Part shown: in pieces, positions 1 through 10,610 of the stretch | How positions within the stretch are numbered: position 1 is the stretch's first letter | How the letters are laid out: every line of letters starts with the position of its first letter | Source of the DNA: Mytilus galloprovincialis | Lineage: Eukaryota > Mollusca > Bivalvia > Mytilida > Mytilidae | Assembly: GCF_965363235.1 (NCBI RefSeq) | Contig: NC_134839.1 | Coordinates: 60,851,560-60,915,559, forward strand | Direction of reading: 5' to 3' | DNA: 64,000 nucleotides | Program-made: the position numbers and the translations under genes | Notes under the pieces: model-generated | Told to the model about the DNA's origin: nothing | The model's database searches: none | Seen by the model: the letters and a program-made list of their open reading frames with translations, nothing else

Positions 1-500
1 TGCGGTACTCGTCCGTTGGATGTACGTTTGACATCCGTTCTGTCCGTTTCTCGTACGTTGCATATCCGGTGTGTGTCCGTTGTGAATTCGTTACACGTCC
101 GTTTTATTCGGTCAGTACCTCAACGGACTCCAAACGGATAACCATTTTGTCAACATAAATGGCGTAACGAAATCCCAGATGCTCCATGTGCTTCAGCAGG
201 GTTAAAATTAATTACCTGCTTCAATCATTCTTTTCCTTGGTGCAGTAACAAGAAATTGATACGCATTATCCATGATAATATTTATATAATTACAAAAGGG
301 GCTTCGTTGGCCGAGTGGTCTAAGTAGTGAGATAAGAGTGGGGTGCATGATAGTATAAGGACTTGATGTTTTTACCGGAAGTAAAGTTGATATTTACAGG
401 TGTTATCTACAGTACTCTGCAAATGCACGGTTTTTGAAACGATAAATTGAAGTTTATCCTTTTGCATTATAAGCCTTGACTTTGAGCATTACTGGTGAAT
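1..500. other. Intergenic DNA with degenerate repeats
   Basis: No coding region is seen. The first 130 bases hold a degenerate series of short CGTCCGTT-like words spaced about 10-15 bases apart. Bases 300-330 match the tRNA-like head (GGCCGAGTGGTCTAAG) of the SINE family found intact elsewhere in this window, but the rest of that SINE is absent, so this is a truncated head and not a tRNA gene. Confidence 0.5.
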
Positions 501-677
501 TAAGAGATAACTGTATTGTATTTGAAGCTTTAAGGACGTCCATCGGTAGTTTTACTGTCGCAAATTAAGTTTACCTGGCGACGCGGAGCGGAGACAGGTA
601 AACGGGTATTTGCGACAGTGAAACTACCGATGGACGTCCGCAAAGCTTCAAATACAATACAGTTATCTCTATTCTAA
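501..677. repeat. Fold-back (hairpin) repeat element
   Basis: Two arms of about 70 bases are near-perfect inverted copies. The left arm runs from AGAGATAACTG near 503 and the right arm ends in CAGTTATCTCT near 671. The loop around 575-595 is rich in CG dinucleotides. The arms include TTTGAAGCTTT and GGACGTCCATCGG. This is the structure of a small non-autonomous inverted-repeat DNA element. It has no coding capacity, and I could not define a target-site duplication. Confidence 0.75.
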
Positions 678-1099
678 TGCAAAACAAGTTCATAATTAAA
701 TTTCAATCATTATTTTAGTGTAAAATCTTCATTAAAGAAAATTCCGCGAAAATATGTTATCTTTTTTGGTCCCTACACTAGGTGACGTCATAGGTATGCT
801 GCCGGCGTCAAACATAAACACCGGGCGTATACTGACTTTTGTGCCGGTTCAGAATGTAATAAAATTTGATAAAAAGAAGATTTTTAGCTACAACAAGTGA
901 GTTTTTTGGCTTATTATTGTAGAAATTACATGTCAATACAGTCAGCAATTCAAAAAGTCGGCTTCCTTAGTTACAGACAAGGAGATAGTTAATTTTACGC
1001 TAACTGTCATCCAATCAAAACCATTGATACAAAATAATTGCATTAGAATTATACTTTTACTAAACCAATACTTCCATATTCGTTCGTAAAACCTTCATT
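678..1099. other. Intergenic DNA, no gene seen
   Basis: No reading frame or recognisable repeat boundary is visible. The stretch could be the flank of a larger element to which the neighbouring hairpin belongs, but the sequence does not show its ends. Confidence 0.4.
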
Positions 1100-1662
1100 C
1101 TGATTGAAAATGCGAATACTATCATTCTGTACTTACTATCTTTTTTGTGTTGGGATGTTCAATTACCCGGCAACGCCCACTCTGTGCTTATGTTAGAGTG
1201 TATTTCTGATTGTATCCATCTGATCAGTCTTTTTCAACTGATTTTTATAGTTGTTTCTTATGCGGTACTGTTACACCACTGTCCCAGGTTTAATTTAGGT
1301 AGAGGGTTGGGATCCCGCTTACATCTGTAATCCCGCCATATTCTGTATGCACGTGCCTGCCCCAAGTCAGGCGCCCGTAATCCAATGGTTGTTGGTTGTT
1401 GCTGTGTAAGATGTTTGCTTTTTGTTCATTTTTTGTACATACATTCTATATATATAGGCAGTTAGTTTGTCTTGTTTGAATTGTTTTACGTTTATAATTT
1501 CGTTGTCATTTCCGGACAGTTAATAGCTTACTTTGCGGTATTGGCTTGGCTAATTCTTGAAGGCCGTACGGTGACCTATATTTGTTAATTTCTGTGTCAT
1601 TTGGTCTCTTGTAAAGAGTTGTCTCATTGGCAATCATAGACATCTTCTTTTTTACTTTAAAG
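1100..1662 (+). repeat. Dispersed mussel repeat, family A (long copy)
   Basis: Same family as the copies at 22300-22815 and 29856-30045. Shared blocks in order are TTGGGATGT..CCCGGC, GGGTTGGGATCCC, CCCGCCATATTCTGTATG, TTTGAATTGTTTTAC, GGCCGTACGGTGACC and the terminal GTTGTCTCATTGGCAATC. The short reading frame at 1145-1330 is a by-product of the repeat. The family is non-coding and presumably non-autonomous. I recognise it from memory as abundant in Mytilus. Confidence 0.8.
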
Positions 1663-2335
1663 ATTCAATAGTTTAATACATAAGAAATAGAGATATACTT
1701 TCAGAATGCCTTGTCATTGGTCTTGTAGGTTTTAAGTTACAACAAAATCATTTTTATCTTGCTGCTAAGCCTTTTAAAAACAAAAACCACCTTGCAGAAG
1801 TCTTCAGTCTACAACCAACTCGCAACAGGACTCGAAATTCAGAAACACCCTCCACTTTTCTAAAGATTTAAATGTATTGGCATTATCTTTGAATATGCGG
1901 ATATCAAAAAAACATAAGAAACTCTTAACAACAAATAAGTTGATCAAACAGAAACAGCTACTAGTATTCGGGACACAGTTTAAGAAATCATCATACTAAA
2001 AGTTTATTAATTAAATGCACACAAACAAAATCTCTTTGGCGATTTTTCAAATGGTGGCAAATTTTAAAACACTCTTAATATAATTCAAAATTCTAAATCA
2101 TATCCAGCCAACAACATAACTTTAGAAAGTCTCATTGCGCAGATAGATCGTCTCATGTGAGCAATACAAATGAACTTAGTTTTCTCTCTTTGATAAAATC
2201 AATTGTAATGGAACATCCCTATCTTGTCAGATTTAGAACGAGATGCGAGCTCTACATCCAAGCACACAATCCGAAACAACTGAAGCCGTTAAATCAATAA
2301 AAATGACGAACCCATGAAATTAACTGTTAAAGACA
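1663..2335. other. Intergenic DNA, no gene seen
   Basis: This stretch lies downstream (3') of the minus-strand transporter gene. It is AT-rich, and no convincing coding frame, RNA gene or repeat was recognised. Confidence 0.4.
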
Positions 2336-2341
2336 TTTATT
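2336..2341 (-). promoter_or_regulatory. Candidate polyadenylation signal of the transporter gene
   Basis: Read on the minus strand this is AATAAA, 25 bases past the stop codon at 2366. That would give an unusually short 3' UTR, so a more distal site is also possible. Confidence 0.4.
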
Positions 2342-2365
2342 TTAGATTCATAATTAATTCATCTA

Positions 2366-5196
2366 TTACATTTGAACATAACTTGAATTCCGTCGATTTT
2401 TTATAATAAATGCGACACCCAATGAAACGGAAAGTACAGCAGCAGTAAAAGCGAGACCAATGCCACCGTTTATACATTTCATACCATAACAATCCAGTGT
2501 TCCTTCAACAACGTGTGCATCGTAAATAGTACCAAATATCAACTGAATTATCAAGCCCACGACTGCTGCTAATAATATTGCAATCCCCCAGTTTCTTCCT
2601 ATATTTTCTAAACTGAATAATTCACTCATAACTGCGGGACACAAAGTCCATAGTGCGGATATTCCTAAACCACACAAAAAAGTTCCTATTATAAGTAGCA
2701 CATATAGTTCCCCAAATATTAAAATTATAGCTTGGCTGACTACGAAACAAGCACAGGCGAAAACTAATATCGACATGCGCGGAATTTTTTCTTTGAATAA
2801 ATCTGAAATAACGCCAATAAAAATACTCAAAGCTGCAGTTGTTATGGGAACAACAAGTACCAAGCTTCCGTTATATTGGTTCAGATGAAGAGACTTTGCT
2901 ATGACTGTTATGTTATTTACCAGAGTTAAGCCAACAGAAGCTGCTAAAACAAACATCCAAGTGAATAAATGAAAATTTGCATTACATATTAATTGTTTGA
3001 TGGACAGTTGTTCCCCTTTGTGGTTATTGACTAACAAATCCACTCCACTTTCGGATGAGCTTTCAGATTCATCTTGTTTTTCATTCTGATTAAAACCATG
3101 TTCTTCTGTACCAGTTGAACCGTTTGTTCTGAGAACAGGTTTATTAGAGTTGTATGAAGCTTCATATTTTTCGGAAGATTTTAAATATTTTGACTCATCT
3201 TTGGTAGAAGCGATAGTTAAAACATTCTCTGTAATTTCTTGTGATGTAAATATCCGAAGAAAAATAATGCAAAGAACGTCGACAAACGCAAAACTGACTG
3301 CAAACAACAACATGAAATCACCGAATCGGTTCTTTCCAGTTAATCCCTTGTAATAAATTACTGAAAATATAGATGGACTTCCGGCGAAAAACGAATTCAG
3401 CACTCCAACGATTAATCCGCGGTGTTTACTGTGGAAGTTGATTATATTCGTATTTAGTGCTACCATATACGTGAAGACAGAACCAATACCTGTTTTAAAT
3501 ATACCAAAAAGTTTGTTATTTATTTTAGCTAAAATATATCTATTAAATCTTATGTAAATCACTTGACTTAACCTTATATATATATGAATTGGTCAAGGCT
3601 TTTTATGTCTTTTTTTGTTTGTCAAAGAGCTCTTCAAATGATTTGGTTCTTAAACATCCGTTATAGCTCCAAAAAATCGACCTTAAACGTTCCTGATAAA
3701 AATAATTCCAGAAAAGCGCTTCGAACGCATGAAATTTAAAAAGTTTCTTTTCATTTCTTGAATGAGTAAACATTAGATTAACATCCGTCCATCTTTGTTT
3801 TCACTTTGACCTAATTTTTACGGGTTTTTTTTTACAAATATGTAGATTAGCTGGTTTTTTTTGTTTTTTTTTTGTTTCGTTGTTTTTCTTTTGTGTTTGT
3901 TCTGTATGGTATTGAGAATGTGTGCATTGCTGTTGAAGTATTACGACATGTATGACATGTAAGTTTTCTAGACTATTCTTAAAGATATAAAAGTTTATTT
4001 CTTATACTATTAACAAAAAAACTTGAAGAAAGATAACATACCACACACGAAAAAATATATAGCTATTAACCAACTATTCCTGCCATAAAACGCTGTATAC
4101 TTTGTTGTACTCCAAAGGAGTAAGTATGCACTCACTGACACGACAAGCCCAGCACCTGAGGTCCAAGTAGGTCCTAAACTATCATACAATAAACCTGGCA
4201 AAAACCCTGCTCCAAGTCCAAGGTTTAGCAAAGACGACTGAAGTTCCACTGAAATCAATTTTAAAAAAATCAATATAATGATTCAACTGCATATTACATA
4301 GTGATAACAGTTATTTAAGGTTTGCTATAAATTGTTTATATTCTGTATGTGTATACATCCATAAATTTGGATTAAAACAAAGCACGAGACAAGTTTACTT
4401 CTATTTTCATGAATACCAGGATACTTGATGACCAAGTGTGTGAAGTCCTTTCATGTCGACAACGAAAAACGAGGACAATTGCAGGGATCACAAAGTGGGT
4501 AATATGAGGGTTTACTTAAGAATTGAATGCTTGTTTTTATAACTTCATTGGGGTGTAAAAGCGTTGACCGAAGTACATTTTGTATGAAGCGCGGAGGCGC
4601 TCATTCTAAAAATGATGTCACAAAAAAAAAGCATTCAATACTTATAATTACATTTTTTAGCTAGGATCATGAAAACACGATTTTTATCAAGTTTTTATTT
4701 AATTTACCTGTGCTCTTTACATATGCTTTATTGTGGGTACTCGTGTCATTATGATTGATACATTTTATTGTGTAATGCTATTGCTTAAGGACTAACGCGA
4801 GATTGCAGTGTAGCCAAACAGAATAACGTATTATAATGAAACATACATCTAATGTAATTATTATTATAAAGTTAAATTTCATACTAGTGTGTGTATTGTA
4901 CACAGCAGCGTTCATACTCATTGACCATCAACACGTTCTCGTCCTAATATCCGTGTGATATTTGTCGCAGTACAATAAAAATCTCTCTCTTTCCCGGTCG
5001 ATCGATTCAGTTATTAATATTAATGATACATACCTTCTTTTTGGGTAAAATTGAAAGTTGTTTTCAGATCATCGGCATAAACATTAAACACAAATAATGA
5101 TCCTGTCACAAATTTTGCCAGACATCCAACAATAAGACCAAGTAACTTCAGAAAACTTAAGGAACGAGGTGATGTAGGTTGCTCAAAGTTTGCCAT
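2366..5196 (-). CDS. Nodulin-like major facilitator superfamily transporter, complete, 3 exons, 497 aa
   Basis: Exons on the minus strand are 5196-5034, 4248-4042 and 3489-2366. Both introns have GT/AG ends, both junctions are phase 1, and the frame is continuous (163 + 207 + 1124 bases = 497 codons plus stop). The start is the ATG at 5196, which opens MANFEQPTSPRSLSFLKLLG.

Twelve membrane segments can be drawn: six before and six after a hydrophilic loop of about 70 residues rich in S, E and N. Family marks are GLLYDSLGP after the second segment, FVCGIGSVFTYMVALNTN at the exon 2/3 junction, GLIVGVLNSFFAGSPSIFS in segment 5, and ISDLFKEKIPR after segment 8.

This matches the nodulin-like MFS group, best known in plants, fungi and protists and related to monocarboxylate-type carriers. 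The substrate cannot be read from sequence. Upstream in-frame residues of the third exon before 3489 are intron and should not be counted as an N-terminus. Confidence 0.9.
4517..4644. repeat. Short inverted-repeat element in transporter intron 1
   Basis: The 16-base ends TAAGAATTGAATGCTT (4517) and AAGCATTCAATACTTA (4629-4644) are inverted copies of each other with one mismatch. The interior contains GAAGCGCGGAGGCGC. This is a MITE-like element with no coding capacity. Confidence 0.65.
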
Positions 5197-6229
5197 CTGA
5201 AACTTTTAAAAAGTTTGTAGCTGTTAGAATTATAACGCAAAAATTGTTCTGTAAAACAAGTATCAGTCCATATGAATCCAAGCTACATTGTACAATACAC
5301 ATAACAAATCGATGTTTATTATTTATACCTTCGTCAACAATAATTGTGTGTACATGTTGAAAACATTACATGGTTGTCGATCTTTGTATTCATTTTTATA
5401 TAAGATATTTAATTCAGTCCAGGTAAATGAAAACACACACAAATTTCTTTGTATTTGTGCTCAAGTCGACCAATCTTTAACTCTGATACGTTTGTATTTG
5501 ATATAGGAGCATCATCCAACTGAAGAAAAAAGCTGCTCATATTTTGGAAATTCAATTATAAACATATTTCAGTTTAAACAGTCATTATTTTAATCTAATA
5601 AATAATCTATTCAAATTCACGGGCTGTCCGAGAATCTGGCCACAGTTTGATCTGGTCAGTGACATTTTCCGTAATGGGTATCTTCGAATATCTTACCCCT
5701 TTAAGGTGAAATATACGTGTAGGACTCGGAGGCGCGATGGGGACGCCGAAGTGCGATGGTTTAGCACGACTTTTAGCTGTTTTGACGTTTTCTAAACAAC
5801 ACGGATTCGCAGGCAGGTAAATAAGATTATTTAGATTAAGATTTATTGCGAACAAAGGAATTAAAAAAAAAAAAACAAAATAACGAACAATTCAAGTCCA
5901 GAACAGTTTTGAGCATTTGATGTGAGGTTACAAAATAATTTATAACTAAGTCATGCTACAAATCATAAGCTAAAAGATGATCTTAGTCTGCAGATTGGTT
6001 ATCTAGCGTTCGGTGTTATGCCGCAAACATTTTGTACGGCCAATTAAATGTCTGGGTCTTTGCTTCAAGTATGTTTCACTAAATTATATGTGATTTTTTT
6101 TTAAATAAAATAAAATTTATTAAAAGCAATCATATTTATCGAGTCGAAATAATTTTGCTTTACTATTGAGATGAATTCTGCTTTGTAAGAAAACTTTCAC
6201 TACATATAAGTCTAATTTTATTGTTCTTA
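5197..6229. other. Upstream region of the transporter gene; little recognisable
   Basis: This contains the 5' flank and presumed promoter of the minus-strand transporter. No TATA box is convincing. Around 5748-5766 lies one inverted copy of the CCATCGCACTTC-type word that is clustered at 8265-8432. The frame at 5607-5855 overlaps that word and looks like no known protein. Confidence 0.4.
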
Positions 6230-7707
6230 CAGCATAAATCTTCTGCAACAGGTTAGATTCCGTATATCGTCAGGTTATCGGAATTCCAATGGGGACTAAC
6301 TGTGCACCACTTATTGCGGACCTGTTTTTGTATTGCTATGAGTTACAATTTATGACAAAAATCAGCAAAGACCAATCGAAACAACATCTGATACACAAAT
6401 TTAATAATACTTTTAGATATTTGGATGATAGTTTAGCTCTCAATAATGACGACTTCAGTGTGTATACTAAAGAAATTTATCCTGTTGAACTTACTTTAAA
6501 TAAAGCTAATACTAACAATGACCACTGCCCTTTCCTCGATCTTGATATATATATATCATTAACGGAAAGCTTAATACTAAAATTTATGATAAAAGAGATG
6601 ATTTCTCATTTCCTATAGTTAATTATCCATTTTTAGATGGTGACGTTCCCTTGTCACCATCTTACGGTGTTAATATATCTCAACTTGTACGATTCGCTCG
6701 TGTATGTAACAATGTTTTAGATTTTAACGAGAGAAATTTATGTATTACTGAAAAATTATTACACCAGGGTTTTCGATATCACAAACTAGTCAAAACATTT
6801 ACTAAATTTTATCATTGGTATAAGGACATCATTCGTAACTATAGCTCAACATGCAGACTTCTTATACGTTCAGGTATTTCACATCCAATATTTTATGGAA
6901 ATATTCTTTATAAAGCACAAAAATATCAGTATTCACCTCAGAAGCTAACAAAACCTTTAAATAGACTTATTAAGAAGGGATATAGTTACGATACTGTTGT
7001 CAGGTCATTAAAGATTGCATATTTTGGCGTTAATATTGATTCACTTATAGGGTCTTTGCATCGAAACTAAACACATTTATTATTAATAAACCAGTTGTTG
7101 ACATGACACGGGTTATGTTCTTCTCATATATGTTATGATGGTATGATACTAAACCCCTCACGGGGAGGATTGTGCCTGATATTCATATGACGAAGACATA
7201 ATTTTTCAATCAGTTTAATTGAAGTCCGGAGCTGGCATGTCAGTTAACTGCTAGTAGTCTGATATTATTTATGTATTATTGTCACTTTGTTTATTTTCTT
7301 TGGTTACATCTTTTGACATAAGACTCGGACTTCTATTGAACTGAATTTTAATGTGCGTATTGTTATGCGTTTACTTTTCTGCATTGGCTAGAGGTACAGG
7401 GGGAGGGTTGAGATCTCACAAACATGTTTAACCCCGCCGCATTTTTGCGCCTGTCCCAAGCCTTTGTTAGTCTTGTATTATTTTAACTTTTAGTTTCTTG
7501 TGTACAATTTGGAGTTTAGTATGGTGTTCATTATCACTGAACCAGTATATTTTTGTTTAGGGGCCAGCTGAGGGACGCCTCCGGGTGCGGGAATTTCTCG
7601 TTGCATTGAAGACCTGTTGGTGACCTTCTGCTGTTGTCTGCTCTCTGGTCGGGTTGCTGTCTCTTTGGCACATTCCCCATTTCCATTCTCAATTTTAGTC
7701 TGCGGAA
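6230..7707 (+). mobile_element. Retroelement 3' portion with reverse-transcriptase relic (Penelope-like suspected), broken
   Basis: Reverse-transcriptase motifs appear from about 6257: IGIPMGTNCAP, then FRYLDDS (the catalytic YxDD box), then CPFLDLDI. Downstream, at 6630-7070, follows the block YGVNISQLVRFARVC, common to a metazoan RT group that I believe is Penelope-like, though a LINE-type assignment cannot be excluded. A non-coding tail follows at 7270-7707, ending in CATTCTCAATTTTA. The same tail occurs alone at 27780-28212, which suggests 5'-truncated insertion by target-primed reverse transcription. The element is 5'-truncated and broken in a few places. Confidence 0.7.
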
Positions 7708-8264
7708 TAACGGAGAATCAGCTTATTCTAAAGTTTTCACAGAACTCGCGTCAGGTTTCGCTATAAGTCAAGCATATATACATGTACTTGATGGCTTTTA
7801 TTTGTTAAAAACTGTTACGATATTATATAAATGGATGAATGAGTGTCTTATGAGCAATTTCTCGGCTATGATATGACGAGAACAAGTTATATTTGATAGA
7901 ATGATATGGACCCTGCGTAGCACTATATAGACCGACACGCTGAACCTTTTTTTTTTTGGCGCACTTGACATTTCCTCCAACTCGAATCGCGTATATTAAA
8001 TTAATGCCATCTAGCCCATTTTTTCTGACTCCATACTTCTCCGTGCTAAGCGGATGATTAGCAAATTAGAATTGTATGTATTTTTTATTAGACCTGACTA
8101 AAAATTGAAACCGATCTCCCAAATGCGAAGCTAGAACGCTAACTATACTACACCACACCTCATTCAATAGACTTCTTACTTCAGACCATCGCATTTAGCT
8201 TTAATAAACCATCACACAGTTTCATTAAAGTCAACTTTATATTTAGACCATCTCTGACAGAGCC
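7708..8264. other. Intergenic DNA, no gene seen
   Basis: AT-rich sequence between the retroelement tail and the short-word cluster. No coding frame or repeat was recognised. Confidence 0.4.
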
Positions 8265-8432
8265 GCCATCGCACTTCAGCGTAACCTCCATCGCACTTCA
8301 GCGTAGATATCAACAAGTTAACGTCACAATGTTACCATCGCACTTCAGCGTGTTAACCAACGTACTTCAGCGTACACCATCGCACTTCAGCGTGACCATC
8401 GCGGTTCGGAGTACCATCGCGGTTCCGAGTCC
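8265..8432 (+). repeat. Cluster of a GC-rich 16-17 base word
   Basis: About seven copies of CCATCGCACTTCAGCGT or variants occur in 170 bases. Some abut and some are separated by unrelated sequence. The last two have drifted to CCATCGCGGTTC(G/C)GAGT. It is not a regular tandem array. A single copy in the opposite orientation lies near 5748-5766. Confidence 0.7.
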
Positions 8433-9162
8433 TACATACGTACTGTGGTATTTTTTCTGATTGTTATGAATGATCGTGTTAGGATTGACCACGTGAGTGA
8501 GTGAATTATTTAAAGCATCCGTTTTTTAAATATTTCATGCAAATACGGGAGGAAAATAAGACCGCAAAAAAAAATATAGGTAGAACATACAAAATGGCTA
8601 AATTTAAGCAACATTAGTTTACTGAAGTTCAAATCTCCTAAATCGACTAAGAAGATACAAATCAAGGTAGAAAACAAAAATGTTGGAATCTCATAAACTC
8701 CGAAAGGATAGAGACTTGATAAGTCGACATGGTAAGCATCTTGCTTGGATTCATGAAGGGTTTACCAAAAAGTGTTCACAGGGAGAAAGGACTGAGTGAG
8801 ACCACATGAAAAGACACGTTGGAAAGGGCTATAAATTAAGTCTTGTAAATATTCAGAGGCATGACACTCCGTCACCATATCCGAATTATCGGATTTGATG
8901 TCCCATTCTCACAGGACGTGCATCCCTTGCAGCCAGATCGATGCTCCTCGTTATTAGCCTATCTGTATTTGTCAACACATGATAGATGCAGAATTTATAA
9001 TTCATGAGAATCAAATGATTAAAATCTGTGATATACATTTTAAATGTATAGAGTGGACATTAAATGCTTCGTAAATATGCATGTGGTTCAAAGATTAACA
9101 TGGTGATTATCATAATGTCTCTTTTCGTGAACATACTTTTATATAAATGAAATGTTTACAAA
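8433..9162. other. Intergenic DNA, no gene seen
   Basis: No coding frame, RNA gene or repeat boundary was recognised on either strand. Confidence 0.4.
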
Positions 9163-9420
9163 TAACTTACAGCCGATTACATCAAGGGTGTAGGTAAAGG
9201 TAATATCTTTGGTTAGCTTTCTTGCTAGCTGAACCGTGAAGTCATTTTTAGGTTAGGTAAACTACTCTCCTTTATGAGTAGACTAGTCAGACAGATAACT
9301 AATCTGTCTGTCTGTAGGTCTAGGCTACTTCGAAAGGAGGGTAGAAAACCTTACATAATGATGACTTCGCGGCTCAGCTTGCAAGCAAGCTAACGAAAGA
9401 AAATGCAATCAGCTGTAAAT
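9163..9420. repeat. Fold-back (hairpin) repeat element
   Basis: Inverted arms of roughly 110-120 bases meet near 9290 around AACTAATCTGTCTG. Matching blocks are TTACAGCCGATT / AATCAGCTGTAA at the ends, GCTTTCTTGCTAGCTGA / TCAGCTTGCAAGCAAGC, GTGAAGTCAT / ATGACTTCGC, and CTACTCTCCTTTATGAGTAG / CTACTTCGAAAGGAGGGTAG. This is a MITE-like palindrome with no coding capacity. Confidence 0.75.
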
Positions 9421-9603
9421 GTGTGTATGCGTCAATATCGTAATCATTCCAAGATGTTCATCAAAACTTATTACATACTTAAACTTTTTTCTGGTGTCTG
9501 AGATCCGCTATACATACTGTGTTGCACCATCTTACCAGAACACGTCGATGTTGTTGTCTTAGGATAGCGTCATATTGGGTAATCTGTTTCAAGTCGAAAC
9601 AGC
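9421..9603. other. Unassigned DNA between hairpin and RT relic
   Basis: Nothing recognisable. It may belong to the retroelement relic that follows. Confidence 0.3.
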
Positions 9604-9990
9604 ATGAAAGCAATTGTGAATTATCTTCTCTTTCACCTTGCTAAATACGAAGCTCATCGAAAAATGCATGTTAAAACAAAGTACTGTCATCTCAGTACCA
9701 GAATCTATGACAAACTAAACGATTTCAATATTGAAATTTTCCATTTTCCCCACCTTAGTAGACGTATACCAGCTTCACCTGTACATGGGATATACAATTC
9801 CCAACTCATTCGATATTAAATAGCTTGGAGCTGCTACTCAATAAAACGTGTAAAACGTCATCAGTGTCTGAGCAAAAAGTTGATGTACCTGGGATATGTC
9901 AAAGAACGTCTCGTCCTTTTTCTAAAAAAAAAGTGGAAGAAACCAAGACCTTTTTGATAAATATTCCGTATCAACTTTCACAAGTGCTAT
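9604..9990 (+). mobile_element. Old reverse-transcriptase relic, broken
   Basis: The frame at 9604-9819 reads RIYDKLNDFNIEIFHFPHL followed by HGIYNSQLIRY. This matches the region after the YxDD box in the same RT group as 6230-7707. Further similarity in other frames continues to about 9990. The copy is short, decayed and broken several times. The family is probably Penelope-like. Confidence 0.5.
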
Positions 9991-10004
9991 GATAATTTTT
10001 TGTA

Positions 10005-10390
10005 TACTTGTAAAAAGTAAAATCACAAAATAACTAAACTCGAAACGGAAAGTCCATAATCAAATGGCAACATCAAATGATCGCACACTTCAAACGAATG
10101 GACACTGAACAACTGTCATATCCTTGACTCGGTACAGGCATTTTCAAATGTAGAAAATAGTGGATTGAACCTTGTTTTATAGCTAGCTTAACCTCTCACT
10201 TGTATGACAGTTGCATCAAATTCCATTATATTTACAACGATGCGTGAACAAAACAGACATAGTAGATAAAATTTTCGATTTAGAGGTAATGCAGTCATCA
10301 CTGTGTCACAATCTCAATTAGAAAAAAAAGTTAACAAAGAAGCACAAAAGGAATCTATCAAATTTTACAACCACATGTAGCATAAAGTTA
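10005..10390 (+). repeat. Dispersed repeat, family E
   Basis: Same family as 12985-13375 and 15140-15395. Shared blocks are AAAGTAAAATCACAAAA, GAAAGTCCATAATCA, ACAGGCATTTTCAAATG, TAACCTCTCACTTGTATGAC and GATGCGTGAACAAAAC. Non-coding. It follows an RT relic, and the two may once have been one element. Confidence 0.65.
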
Positions 10391-10504
10391 ATTAATGCTA
10401 CTCTGATATTCATGGCTGCTGGAGAAGTTGTTCAGACACGAACCATAGAATGCATATGCCATAAAGTTTTTTGTATTTTTTGTACTTTCGTTTTTCTGTT
10501 TTTC

Positions 10505-10610
10505 ATTTTTTTTGTTGTTTTTTTTTTTTAGTCATGGCGTTGTCAGTTTATTTTCGATTTATGAGTTTGAATGCCCCCCTGGTATCTTTCGTCCCCCTTT
10601 TTAGACAGTT
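10505..10610 (+). repeat. Dispersed repeat, family F (short copy)
   Basis: Matches 19240-19345 through GGCGTTGTCAGTTTATTT, CGATTTATGAGTTTGA and GGTATCTTTCGTCCC. Only the 3' half is present here. Confidence 0.6.
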
